Origin: Verrucomicrobiia bacterium
Lineage (GTDB): Bacteria; Verrucomicrobiota; Verrucomicrobiia; Limisphaerales; Palsa-1400
Assembly: GCA_025934545.1 (NCBI GenBank)
Contig: JAICXV010000043.1
Location: 1-9,382 of the forward strand
Direction of reading: 5' to 3'
Length of the DNA: 9,382 nucleotides
Both the position numbers and the translations under genes were made by a program. Below are positions 1-7,127 of this stretch, piece after piece. Below the pieces are notes generated by a model. It saw only the letters and a list, made by a program, of their open reading frames with translations, had not been told where the DNA came from and made no database searches. Position 1 is the first letter of the stretch. Every line of letters starts with the position of its first letter.

Positions 1-1
1 A

Positions 2-853
2 TTCGTCAGCCGAAGGCACTTTTATAATCTCACCGCTAACGACCTGGTTCGCTGGGTTCCCCGCATCCGCCGCCGGTTTAGGGGCGGGCGTCACGTCGAC
101 GAGTTCCAAATCAAAAATCAGCGCTTCATTCGGTCCGATCGTTCCACGACCGTTCTCGCCATAAGCCAGATCATAAGGAACATAAATCGTCCACTTCGAA
201 CCGACGTTCATCAGTTGGACGGCTTCGTCCCAACCTTTGATCACTTGTCCCTGGCCAACGACGAATTTAAAGGGCTGGTTGCCTCGATTGGCGGTGCTGT
301 CGAATTCTTTGCCATCGATGAATGTCCCTCGATAAAGTGTGCTGACCGTATCGCCGGGCTTCGGCTTCGGGCCTGTGCCTTCTTTAGTGACCTTATATTG
401 GAGACCGCTCGGAAGGACTGTAACGCCCTTTTCCTTTGCGTTCTTTGCCAAAAACTCTTCGCCGGCGGCCTTGTTCTTCGGCGCGTCAGCTTTGCGTTTT
501 TCCTGCTCCAACTTTTGCTTTTCCATGTAAGCAGTGCGGCGTTCCATCTGCCACTGATTCAAAATCTGATGCGCTTCCTGCTCCGTCATCTGCGGCTTTT
601 GATCCATTAACGCATCACGCATGCCATCGAGCAGGCTTTGAAAATCAATGTTCAAGTCGCGGCGTTTCGCATCCGTTCCCTGCACATAGCCCAACGCATA
701 TCCGGTTTTGCGTTTATCGAGCGGAGCGGCATTGGTCGCTGCCGGCTGCGATTGCAGTAGCGGAATACGCTGTGCCGGCCCCGTGGCCGGATTTTGCGCC
801 AGAAGCGAAAACGTGCTAAGCCCGAAAGCAATGAAAGCGTGTGTCAATTTCAT
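2..853 (-). CDS. Secreted FKBP-type peptidyl-prolyl isomerase, Mip/FkpA-like (C-terminus cut by window edge)
   Basis: Cis-trans prolyl isomerase expected to assist folding of exported proteins outside the cytoplasmic membrane. 284 codons are visible from the ATG at 853, and the frame is open at the left edge. Residues 1-19 look like a Sec signal peptide, with probable cleavage after LLA before QNP. Residues about 45-110 resemble the Mip/FkpA dimerisation domain (GYALGYVQGTD, then IDFQSLLDGMRDAL), followed by a Lys/Glu-rich helix at 105-145. The FKBP domain spans about 148-254. Residues matching the FKBP12 active-site pocket are present: Tyr174, Phe184-Asp185, Val204-Ile205, Trp208 (VIKGWDEAV), Tyr231 (LAYGE) and Phe247 (IFDLELVDV), so it should be active. 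A Pro/Ala-rich tail follows from 256 to the edge. It is the last visible gene of the minus-strand run, 63 bp after the PHP phosphatase. No clear Shine-Dalgarno precedes the ATG. Confidence 0.93.
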   Translation of the reverse strand, partial: MKLTHAFIAFGLSTFSLLAQNPATGPAQRIPLLQSQPAATNAAPLDKRKTGYALGYVQGTDAKRRDLNIDFQSLLDGMRDALMDQKPQMTEQEAHQILNQWQMERRTAYMEKQKLEQEKRKADAPKNKAAGEEFLAKNAKEKGVTVLPSGLQYKVTKEGTGPKPKPGDTVSTLYRGTFIDGKEFDSTANRGNQPFKFVVGQGQVIKGWDEAVQLMNVGSKWTIYVPYDLAYGENGRGTIGPNEALIFDLELVDVTPAPKPAADAGNPANQVVSGEIIKVPSADE

Positions 854-916
854 GTGTGCAACTTAAGAGAGACGCCGGAGAGCGCAATCACTTTTCAACA
901 CGTCACGTATGCCCCG

Positions 917-1717
917 TTACAAGGAAGATTCGCTCCGCCGCCGCTGCTCGAACTTCACGAAACCGGTATAACCAACAGTCCGCGCCAACTCGATTGCCGC
1001 CTTGAAATCTGCCCCGACCTCAAGTGTCGCATGCGCGTCGGATCCAAACGTAATCGGAATTTTACGGGCGAACGCCAGCTCCAAAAAAGCGCGGCTGGGG
1101 TAAATTTCTTTGCAATCCTTCCGCAACCCAGCCGTGTTCAATTCAATGGCCACCCCCGTCTTCTTCGCGGCATCGAGAAATTTTTCGAACAATGGCCGGC
1201 AATCCTGTTTTGGAACGATCCGGAATTTCTTCGGCAAATCGGCGTGCCCGATGATTTCAAAGAAACCTGTTTCAGCGGCCATTCGAAGACGGTCGAAATA
1301 AATCGTCCACACTTCAAATGCATCGCGCTCTTTCCATTTAGAAATCTGCTCCGGATTATCAACCGCCCACGTTTCGGAAATATAATGGACCGACCCGATA
1401 AAATAATCCCATTTGTGAAAGGCGGCGAGTTCGCGAATCCAATCTTCGTGTCCCGGTAAATAATCGACTTCAAGGCCGATCTTGATTTTCAACCGCCCAT
1501 TGTCTTTTCGCGCCTTTTCGATTTTCTCGATGTATTCCCCCAGTTGATCGAATCGCATCCGCCAATTATCAAAATCATCCCGTCGCATCGGCGAGTGATC
1601 GGTGAAACCAATCTCCGTCAGCCCGACCGACAAGGCCTGCGCGGCATATTCCGTCGGCTCACCACTGGCATGGCGGCACAACGGCGTGTGCATGTGATAG
1701 TCGGGCGGAAGCGACAT
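917..1717 (-). CDS. PHP-domain histidinol-phosphatase (HisK/HisJ type)
   Basis: Probably hydrolyses L-histidinol phosphate to histidinol, the penultimate part of histidine biosynthesis, in the cytoplasm. The 266-aa length is normal for the PHP-type enzyme. The metal-binding set of the PHP fold is complete: His8 and His10 (DYHMHTPLC), His16, Asp40-His41 (FTDHS), Glu83 (GLEVDY), His111 (GSVHY), His158 and Asp160 (GHADL), and Asp227 and His229 (GSDAH). The stretch around 115-150 with WAVDNPEQ and a Trp/Phe-rich helix is characteristic of the histidinol-phosphatase branch rather than PolC/DnaE PHP domains. The ATG at 1717 begins 9 nt after the stop of the ABC ATPase, so it is likely co-transcribed, although no functional link is evident. 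A GGGGAGA stretch inside the end of the upstream gene is the only purine-rich candidate ribosome site. Substrate specificity within the PHP family is inferred. Confidence 0.88.
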   Translation of the reverse strand: MSLPPDYHMHTPLCRHASGEPTEYAAQALSVGLTEIGFTDHSPMRRDDFDNWRMRFDQLGEYIEKIEKARKDNGRLKIKIGLEVDYLPGHEDWIRELAAFHKWDYFIGSVHYISETWAVDNPEQISKWKERDAFEVWTIYFDRLRMAAETGFFEIIGHADLPKKFRIVPKQDCRPLFEKFLDAAKKTGVAIELNTAGLRKDCKEIYPSRAFLELAFARKIPITFGSDAHATLEVGADFKAAIELARTVGYTGFVKFEQRRRSESSL

Positions 1718-1726
1718 CGGAAAATA

Positions 1727-2674
1727 CTACTGTGTCTCCCCGCGCGTGACACGCAAGAACACTTCTTCCAGTCCAAGTTCATCTTCCCACAGACCGGTAA
1801 ACTTCACGCCGCCGCGAACCAGTGTTTCTGGCAAAAACGACGGATCAACATCGTTGTTCGTAAAAGTCACTTTGATTTGGCCATCAACCGAAACGGCTTC
1901 GCTGATTTGTGGACACGCTTTCAACAATTCAATGGCAGGCGCGGATTCGCCTTTCACCGTGACCCAATAAACCAGGCCCGCCGACATTTGATCGCGCACC
2001 CCTTGCACCGGCCCGCTATAAATGAGCCGGCCCTTTTCAATAATAGCGACACGATTACATAAGTTCTGTAACTCGCTCAGAATATGCGAAGAAATGATAA
2101 TTGTTTTTCCCAGCCGCTGGAGCTCTTCCAAAATCGCCATCATTTCAATGCGCGCGCGTGGGTCGAGACCGCTGGCCGGTTCGTCTAGTAAAAGAACTTT
2201 CGGATCGTGAATCAGCACACGCGCGAGGCCAAGACGCTGTTGCATACCGCGACTCAATGCACCAATGATCGCGCCCCGTTTTTCGCTTAGGCCGACCAAT
2301 TCGAGGACGTCATTGACCGTCTTTTCACGCTGCGCAGTCGGGATCTTGTAACACGCGCCAAAAAAATCGAGATACTCAGTGACTTCCATGTCTTTATAGA
2401 CACCGAAAAAGTCCGGCATATAGCCAATAACATGACGCACCGCGTCAGCGTCTCTCACCACGTCATGACCGAGAACTTTTGCCGTGCCGGACGATGGAGC
2501 AAGAAACGTCGCCAGAATCCGCAGCGTGGTCGTCTTCCCTGCCCCGTTGGAACCGATAAATCCGAAAAGATCGCCGCGATTAATCGTCAGGTTCAAATTA
2601 TCGAGCGCTGTCATCGCGCCGTATCTGCGCGTCAGGCCAATCGTTTCGACAGCGGGAATTTGTGCGGCGTCCAT
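1727..2674 (-). CDS. ABC transporter ATP-binding protein (ABC-2 exporter / CcmA-NosF type)
   Basis: Cytoplasmic ATPase subunit of an ABC-2-like system, 315 aa from the ATG at 2674. Walker A is GSNGAGKT at 41-48, the signature LSRGMQQR is at 139-146, Walker B VLLLDEP is at 159-165 with catalytic Glu164, the D-loop is SGLDP, and the switch His196 is in ISSH. The Q-loop position, normally PQ, reads PD (Asp87 in YMPDFFGVY). Residues from about 235 form the C-terminal extension usual in ATPases of polysaccharide, drug or gliding-type exporters. The frame is open upstream to a TTG at 2821, but that part overlaps the preceding gene. The ATG at 2674 lies 2 nt after the preceding TAG and begins where family members begin. 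Tight spacing to the large membrane protein implies translational coupling and a shared complex. No ABC permease is encoded alongside. Cargo is unknown. Confidence 0.92.
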   Translation of the reverse strand: MDAAQIPAVETIGLTRRYGAMTALDNLNLTINRGDLFGFIGSNGAGKTTTLRILATFLAPSSGTAKVLGHDVVRDADAVRHVIGYMPDFFGVYKDMEVTEYLDFFGACYKIPTAQREKTVNDVLELVGLSEKRGAIIGALSRGMQQRLGLARVLIHDPKVLLLDEPASGLDPRARIEMMAILEELQRLGKTIIISSHILSELQNLCNRVAIIEKGRLIYSGPVQGVRDQMSAGLVYWVTVKGESAPAIELLKACPQISEAVSVDGQIKVTFTNNDVDPSFLPETLVRGGVKFTGLWEDELGLEEVFLRVTRGETQ

Positions 2675-2676
2675 GG

Positions 2677-4851
2677 CTAGATTTGCTTTTTCAGCGGCTG
2701 CACCAAACGCAGGAGCGTGTTTCGGTGCAATCGTTTTTGAGTGACTTTGAATTGGTTGAACGGTTGCGTGAACGAATGGTCTGCGTCCCAGGCGAACAGA
2801 ATGACGGAATTGTTGGCCCAACGTGCCAAATCCAAACCATCGGTCGGCGCAAAATTATCCCAGGCATTTTCATTCACATTGAGGTTGCCGGAAAATGAAG
2901 CCGCAATCGAACCAAGCGCAATGTCGTCGACCGTCGCCGCTTTACCACCGAAGCTTTGGGTCCGTTGTTGAACAGCCGTCCGAAATGTCGGCGCGTATTT
3001 CTGCGCAAACTGTGCGATCGACATTCCTTTCGATTCGTCGAGCGCGAAGACATTCGACTTGCCCGCCGCAAGACTGCCGAGTGGATAAATCTGGCCGGAC
3101 ATTACCACGTGCAGGTTTGCTAAAGTGCGATCGGAATCGTTGGTGATGGCTACACGCCATTGTTGTCCGTGGCGAAATGCCGCCATCGATACGGGAGGTG
3201 TTGCCGGTTCCAACCAATCACTGACAAACAATTGACTGGTCCAAACCGGCACGTAAGCGTCCGCCTCGAAACCGGAACTGTGCTGGTCCACCACCGCCTT
3301 GCTGCGTTCCGTCGCCGCCCCGTAATTGCCTCCGTATTCGCCGCGCAAGGTTGAATACGTTTGTTTACCGGCCAGCGGGTATTGCCCATTGACGGGCGAA
3401 TAAATCGACAAATACGTTTGCCCACGCAACACCGCTTGGTCTTCACCTCCGGTCAAAATGTCGACAAGATTCAGCTCATTAAACTCGAGGTCGCCGGCAC
3501 GGAGCTGAAAGCCGATCAAATATATCAGCCCGGAAAAAATCAGGACATAACACGGAAACGTTACCCACGTGAGCATTTGCCGGTTGATTTTTTTCAACCA
3601 GTAATGATCGAGCGGCCCAATGACAACGAGATAACCACCGAGCAAAACAAGCAGCCAGCCCAGCGGCAATTTACGCACTTGTTTACTGTCGATCATCGAA
3701 CCGAACACGCCGTCCGTGCTGAACCGGCCCGACTCGGTGCGATAATCACTCGATTGGAAAATACTTTCCGGCACTTCGGCGATTCGCGCCCAGAACCACG
3801 TTCGGTTTGTCCAGGACAGAAACGGTTCGCGTTCGGGGCTGAACGTCAGCACCGTAATTTTACCGCGACCACGTGTTGCTTCGATGGCCAGCGGATTTTC
3901 CGCGGCCCCCACCGTGATTTTGCCATCGGTCAATTTCCCCGTCACAATCGGCAACGGCGCAAAATCGAAATGTTCGTCCGATGTTATGTCCGAATTCACC
4001 ACCGCAGGATGCGACCGGCGTCTATTTTTCGGGGCTGCCGGACGCGGATTGTCATCAGGCGCCAATCCTTTGTTCGCACCGTGCACCCAATCCTCCAATT
4101 CCGAATGGTCCTGGAGAACCGCGCTTCCGGTGAGCTGGCATGGCATCAGATCCCGCAGCCACAGATTACCGTTGATATCCGACGCCTGCTCGACACCGAC
4201 GATTAAATGTCCCCCACGTTGCAACCACGCAACCAATGCCTGCGCGCGAGGTTGGTCGAGAGCCAGCGCTTTTTCCGAATTCAAATAGAGAACGTTTATT
4301 CCGTCCAACGCCAACGGATTGTCCGGAAACATCTCAGGCTGCAAACGCGCGCCGACCGGTTGCACATCAGTATTTCCGGAATGAACCTGCGGGAATGTTG
4401 GCACGCCCGAGACCGTCCGCGTCAACGCCGCAACGATCGGCATTCCGGCCAATGGCCATTTGCGCGCGCGCAGCATGCCGGCGTCGGCGATCACTTTGCG
4501 GCCCTGCACCAATTCAGCCGACCAATACCTCGAATGAGTGGCGAACACTGGAATAAAAATGCGCTTCTGCGTCCCTGTCGGAAGTTCAACCCGCACTCTC
4601 CGCGTCGAACCGCCGCCCGCCTGGTCGCCCGAAATTTGAATGTCCGCGATAAATGGCGGCCCATCGTTTTGCAACTCGCACGTAATCGGAAACCATGAAC
4701 AAGTGGGAACCAGCCCGTCGTAACCGACAAACACATCAAAGCGCACATTGGCTGCTTGAAGTAGCGAGGGAGAGAAAACGAAAAGCAAAATGCCAATCGC
4801 GAGCGCGCGAAATAATCCCCGGCGAATGCACATAACCTTCTTGGCAACCAT
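2677..4851 (-). CDS. Large exported membrane-anchored protein, probable partner of the ABC ATPase; function unknown
   Basis: 724 aa from the ATG at 4851. Residues 1-34 form a signal peptide: a Lys/Arg-rich start, a hydrophobic core around ALAIGILLFVF, and probable cleavage after LQA. Residues 35-395 are predicted extracytoplasmic. About 184-220 (INVLYLNSE, then a helix and WLQRGGHLIVGV) resembles the glutamine-amidotransferase-like fold seen in GldG-like and other ABC-associated proteins. Two helices lie at about 397-413 and 428-449, joined by a short basic loop with the motif GPLDHYWLKKINR, then TW and FP. I recognise this motif from large exported proteins beside ABC genes in PVC bacteria and actinobacteria. 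Residues 450-724 are a second extracytoplasmic, beta-rich domain. The frame continues upstream to a GTG at 4920, but that stretch reads poorly and holds a hairpin and promoter-like sequence. An ATG at 4833 is another possible start. No enzymatic motif is visible. Confidence 0.82.
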   Translation of the reverse strand: MVAKKVMCIRRGLFRALAIGILLFVFSPSLLQAANVRFDVFVGYDGLVPTCSWFPITCELQNDGPPFIADIQISGDQAGGGSTRRVRVELPTGTQKRIFIPVFATHSRYWSAELVQGRKVIADAGMLRARKWPLAGMPIVAALTRTVSGVPTFPQVHSGNTDVQPVGARLQPEMFPDNPLALDGINVLYLNSEKALALDQPRAQALVAWLQRGGHLIVGVEQASDINGNLWLRDLMPCQLTGSAVLQDHSELEDWVHGANKGLAPDDNPRPAAPKNRRRSHPAVVNSDITSDEHFDFAPLPIVTGKLTDGKITVGAAENPLAIEATRGRGKITVLTFSPEREPFLSWTNRTWFWARIAEVPESIFQSSDYRTESGRFSTDGVFGSMIDSKQVRKLPLGWLLVLLGGYLVVIGPLDHYWLKKINRQMLTWVTFPCYVLIFSGLIYLIGFQLRAGDLEFNELNLVDILTGGEDQAVLRGQTYLSIYSPVNGQYPLAGKQTYSTLRGEYGGNYGAATERSKAVVDQHSSGFEADAYVPVWTSQLFVSDWLEPATPPVSMAAFRHGQQWRVAITNDSDRTLANLHVVMSGQIYPLGSLAAGKSNVFALDESKGMSIAQFAQKYAPTFRTAVQQRTQSFGGKAATVDDIALGSIAASFSGNLNVNENAWDNFAPTDGLDLARWANNSVILFAWDADHSFTQPFNQFKVTQKRLHRNTLLRLVQPLKKQI

Positions 4852-4872
4852 ACTGGGTCTTGGCCTGCCGCA

Positions 4873-4900
4873 GTTATAGTGCCGCATCCGTGCAAAGCAA
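4873..4900 (-). promoter_or_regulatory. Possible sigma70-type promoter for the large membrane protein gene
   Basis: Read on the minus strand, TTGCTT (4895-4900) is followed after 16 nt by TATAAC (4873-4878). Transcription would begin near 4866, about 15 nt before the ATG at 4851. It sits directly after the hairpin that follows the Smr gene. Support is from sequence matching only. Confidence 0.3.
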
Positions 4901-4918
4901 AGCGTTTTTAGCAAACGC
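4891..4918 (-). terminator. Weak intrinsic terminator candidate after the Smr gene
   Basis: On the minus strand a perfect 6-bp stem GCGTTT/AAACGC (4913-4918 with 4902-4907) with a 5-nt loop is followed by the T-rich tail TTTGCTTTGCA. The stem is short and the T-run interrupted, so termination is probably partial at best. Confidence 0.3.
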
Positions 4919-4924
4919 ACACAA

Positions 4925-5206
4925 TCACGACCGCGCCCGCAACGTTACCATCGTCGCTCCCGTCCCGCCGTAGGTCGCGCCAGCGATCGCAAATCGCACG
5001 ACGTCCGGATGACGCGACAGAATCGCATGGACAGAACGCTGCAAGTTTCCGATGCCTTTGCCGTGGATAATCCGCACTTCCAAAATCCCCGCGTCCCGGC
5101 ACGCCTCCAAATAATCCGGGACAAGATCACCGATTTCATTCGGTTTAAACGTGTGCAAATCGAGCACACCATCTATCGGCATCTGAATTGGTTGTTCGTC
5201 GTTCAA
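4925..5206 (-). CDS. Stand-alone Smr-domain protein (MutS2 C-terminal-like)
   Basis: A 93-aa protein consisting almost entirely of a Smr domain, the nuclease-like module found at the C-terminus of MutS2 and in free-standing proteins. It carries the diagnostic motifs LDLHTF at 15-20, the HGKG loop at 48-51 (RIIHGKGIG) and the terminal glycine-rich GGTGATMVTL strand at 80-89. I chose the TTG at 5206: it overlaps the stop of the upstream peptidase as TTGA (4-nt overlap), has GAAGG 4 nt upstream, and keeps the residues EQPIQ just before PIDGVLDLH, which I believe are conserved in homologues. The alternative ATG at 5182 gives 85 aa, still a whole domain, but has no ribosome site before it. Nucleic-acid target and nuclease activity are not demonstrable from sequence. 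The coupled upstream gene is an M14 peptidase. Confidence 0.87.
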   Translation of the reverse strand: MNDEQPIQMPIDGVLDLHTFKPNEIGDLVPDYLEACRDAGILEVRIIHGKGIGNLQRSVHAILSRHPDVVRFAIAGATYGGTGATMVTLRARS

Positions 5207-5985
5207 AATGCCTTCAATACCGTGCGCACCGCCGTCACCAACGCCGCGACACGAACGCCCAACGGAAAATCCGATGGCGCTTCCAACGTATAGGCAAGGC
5301 GCGTTTTGTTTTTGATCAAGTAAACCGATTCGGGCCATTGCGGCCGCTCATCGGGATTGACCGCGGGACTAATAATTCCTCCTTTGGCCGGCCAACCTTC
5401 GATATTTTCCGAGCGATCGACCGGACAAACTTTTTCGACGGCCGCAATAATTTCCTCGGCGAACGAAACTTTTTTATCGGGATTCTGCTCGAACAAATAG
5501 AAACCGAGCGATTCCCAATCTTCATGCAGGCAAATCGTCAAATCGAATTGCGGTTGTTGGCCAAGCCAACCAACGTGCGTGCGAATTTCTTCAGTCTGCA
5601 AATGGCGATAGTCGCGGTTGAGGTCAACGCCCGCATAATTCTCCCGTCGGTTCAACGGGAAACCGGTCAAATTCAAACACGGGCAAAGCCAGATCGCCGC
5701 ATCATGCGGCCAATTATTTTCGCGGAGCAATTGCAACACCGCGAGCGGTCCCGCCGGCTCATCACCGTGAATACCAGTTGAAATGTAGACCCGATTTTTC
5801 GCATCAGGAATACCGCGACGATACGCAATGAACTCAGCCTTGCGCGCGCCACTCAAAGTTTGCAGAGAAATGCGATCCGTCTCCCAGCCTTTGTCGACAA
5901 TAGCCTGTTCGATTTCCTGAAGAACGGCGTCAATGTCGATCGACTCGCCGTAATAACGTCCAACATTTTTTCCGAGCCGCTGCAC
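5203..5985 (-). CDS. M14-family zinc carboxypeptidase / amidase-like protein
   Basis: A 260-aa single-domain metallopeptidase. It shows the M14 zinc signature HxxE at His73-Glu76 (GIHGDEPAG), an Asn-Arg pair at 123-124 (GVDLNRDYR) corresponding to the substrate-binding Asn144/Arg145 of carboxypeptidase A, a third zinc ligand His154 (CLHED), and a catalytic Glu at 235 (TLEAPSDFP). All essential residues therefore seem present. The compact size and the GIHGDE motif resemble murein-peptide amidase MpaA and the succinylglutamate desuccinylase/aspartoacylase branch, so the substrate may be a murein peptide or an acyl-amino acid. No signal peptide is seen, so it is probably cytoplasmic. The GTG start at 5985 is the first possible in this frame, because a TAA lies just upstream at 5995-5997. 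The gene follows bioB after 45 bp and overlaps the Smr gene by 4 nt. Confidence 0.82.
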   Translation of the reverse strand: MQRLGKNVGRYYGESIDIDAVLQEIEQAIVDKGWETDRISLQTLSGARKAEFIAYRRGIPDAKNRVYISTGIHGDEPAGPLAVLQLLRENNWPHDAAIWLCPCLNLTGFPLNRRENYAGVDLNRDYRHLQTEEIRTHVGWLGQQPQFDLTICLHEDWESLGFYLFEQNPDKKVSFAEEIIAAVEKVCPVDRSENIEGWPAKGGIISPAVNPDERPQWPESVYLIKNKTRLAYTLEAPSDFPLGVRVAALVTAVRTVLKAF

Positions 5986-6030
5986 AGTAACATCTTACCG
6001 TCTCGCAAAAACGGCGCAAGATGCGCGAAT

Positions 6031-7083
6031 CTATTGTTGGTCGACAAACCCGTGATTGTCCCAGTCAGGATCGAGCCCGAGGTCTTTCAACATCTGTAAA
6101 TCTTTCTCAACTGGCTGATTGAGAGTCGTCAGATAATTCCCAACCATCAACGCGCTCGCACCCGCCGTGAACACCATGCTCTGCATATCGCGCAGGTTCA
6201 CCGTGCGGCCGCCTGCGATCATGATTTCCTGTTTCGGCAGAATGAAACGGAAACACGCGATGGTCTTGAGAATTTCCATCGGCGGCAACTGCGGAAGGTT
6301 TTCAAACGGCGTTCCCTTGATCGGATTGAGAATATTAATCGGGACTACGTTCGCGCCGATTTCGCGCAAGGACATCGCCAGATCACAACGATCCTCACGC
6401 GTTTCGCCCATGCCAATAATCCCGCCGGAACAAATTTTTATTCCCGCCTTTTTCAAATAACCGATCGTTGCCAAACGATCTTCAAACGTATGCGTCGTGC
6501 AATGCTTCGGGAAAAAGCGTTGCGAACTTTCCAGATTATGTCCGTAACATTCCAGGCCCGCGTCTTTCAAACGGTCGGCGACGTTTTGGCTGCCAATTAA
6601 TCCAAGCGAAGCATCGGGCCGCGTCTTGCCGCTCTTTTTCAAATCGCGAATTCGGTCGCAAACTTCATCAAGCATCGCCCCTTCCTTCAAACCGCGCCAC
6701 GCCGCAACCAAGCCGACGGCCGTCACCGACTTCTTATTCGCTTCATCTGCCGCTTCCAAAACCGGTTCCGGATCGACAAACCCGTACTTCGGCGAACCGG
6801 TCTGGTGAAATGATGATTGCGCGCAAAAGCTGCAGTTTTCGGAACACGCCCCCGCCTTCGCATTCACAATCGAACACAAATGAATTTTGTTTCCTTTGAA
6901 ATGTTCGCGAATCCGATTGGCGCCCGCCATCAAATCAAAAATGTCCGCAGTGTTTTCCAACTCAAAACACCACATCGCATCGTCGCGCGAGATTTCCTCG
7001 CCGCTGAGAACGGACCGGGTCAGCGCTGCGATGCGCTCGTGAATGGACATGACTGGTTTTGCGTCAACCAAGGTTGCTGTCAT
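6031..7083 (-). CDS. bioB: Biotin synthase BioB (radical SAM), with atypical auxiliary-cluster residues
   Basis: Inserts sulfur into dethiobiotin to make biotin. It is 350 aa from the ATG at 7083; a TTG at 7119 would add 12 residues. The radical-SAM cluster motif CxxxCxxC is Cys80, Cys84 and Cys87 (GACSENCSFCAQS). Further family landmarks are YGHNLESS, KICSGGIIGMGET, NILNPIKGTP and AGGR near 290, with VGNYLTT towards the end. Compared by eye with E. coli BioB, the [2Fe-2S] ligands Cys97, Cys128 and Arg260 correspond to Gly124, Asp157 and Met288. Only Cys188 is kept, as Cys218. Additional cysteines at 70, 179 and 195 could supply other ligands. This pattern fits the type II biotin synthases described with an auxiliary 4Fe-5S cluster, but that assignment is inference. 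No other bio genes are in the window. Neither start has a clear Shine-Dalgarno. Confidence 0.95.
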   Translation of the reverse strand: MTATLVDAKPVMSIHERIAALTRSVLSGEEISRDDAMWCFELENTADIFDLMAGANRIREHFKGNKIHLCSIVNAKAGACSENCSFCAQSSFHQTGSPKYGFVDPEPVLEAADEANKKSVTAVGLVAAWRGLKEGAMLDEVCDRIRDLKKSGKTRPDASLGLIGSQNVADRLKDAGLECYGHNLESSQRFFPKHCTTHTFEDRLATIGYLKKAGIKICSGGIIGMGETREDRCDLAMSLREIGANVVPINILNPIKGTPFENLPQLPPMEILKTIACFRFILPKQEIMIAGGRTVNLRDMQSMVFTAGASALMVGNYLTTLNQPVEKDLQMLKDLGLDPDWDNHGFVDQQ

Positions 7084-7127
7084 GGTTGACACACTACTCG
7101 TCACTGAAATTTCATTCAAGCGATGAA

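Noticed and set aside
794..1459. A 221-codon plus-strand open frame opposite the PHP phosphatase
   Set aside because: It is antisense to a gene whose entire metal-binding set is intact; no independent support.
3361..4206. A 281-codon plus-strand open frame opposite the large membrane protein
   Set aside because: It lies antisense to a gene with a signal peptide and conserved membrane motif; its translation has no hydrophobic or catalytic pattern.
4852..4920. N-terminal extension of the large membrane protein to a GTG at 4920
   Set aside because: The extra residues precede the signal peptide, contain no conserved pattern and are encoded over a hairpin and promoter-like sequence.
6007..6026. 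GCGCA/TGCGC hairpin followed by TTTTT between bioB and the M14 peptidase (minus strand)
   Set aside because: The stem is only 5 bp with a 3-nt loop and is separated from the T-run, so it is too weak to call a terminator.
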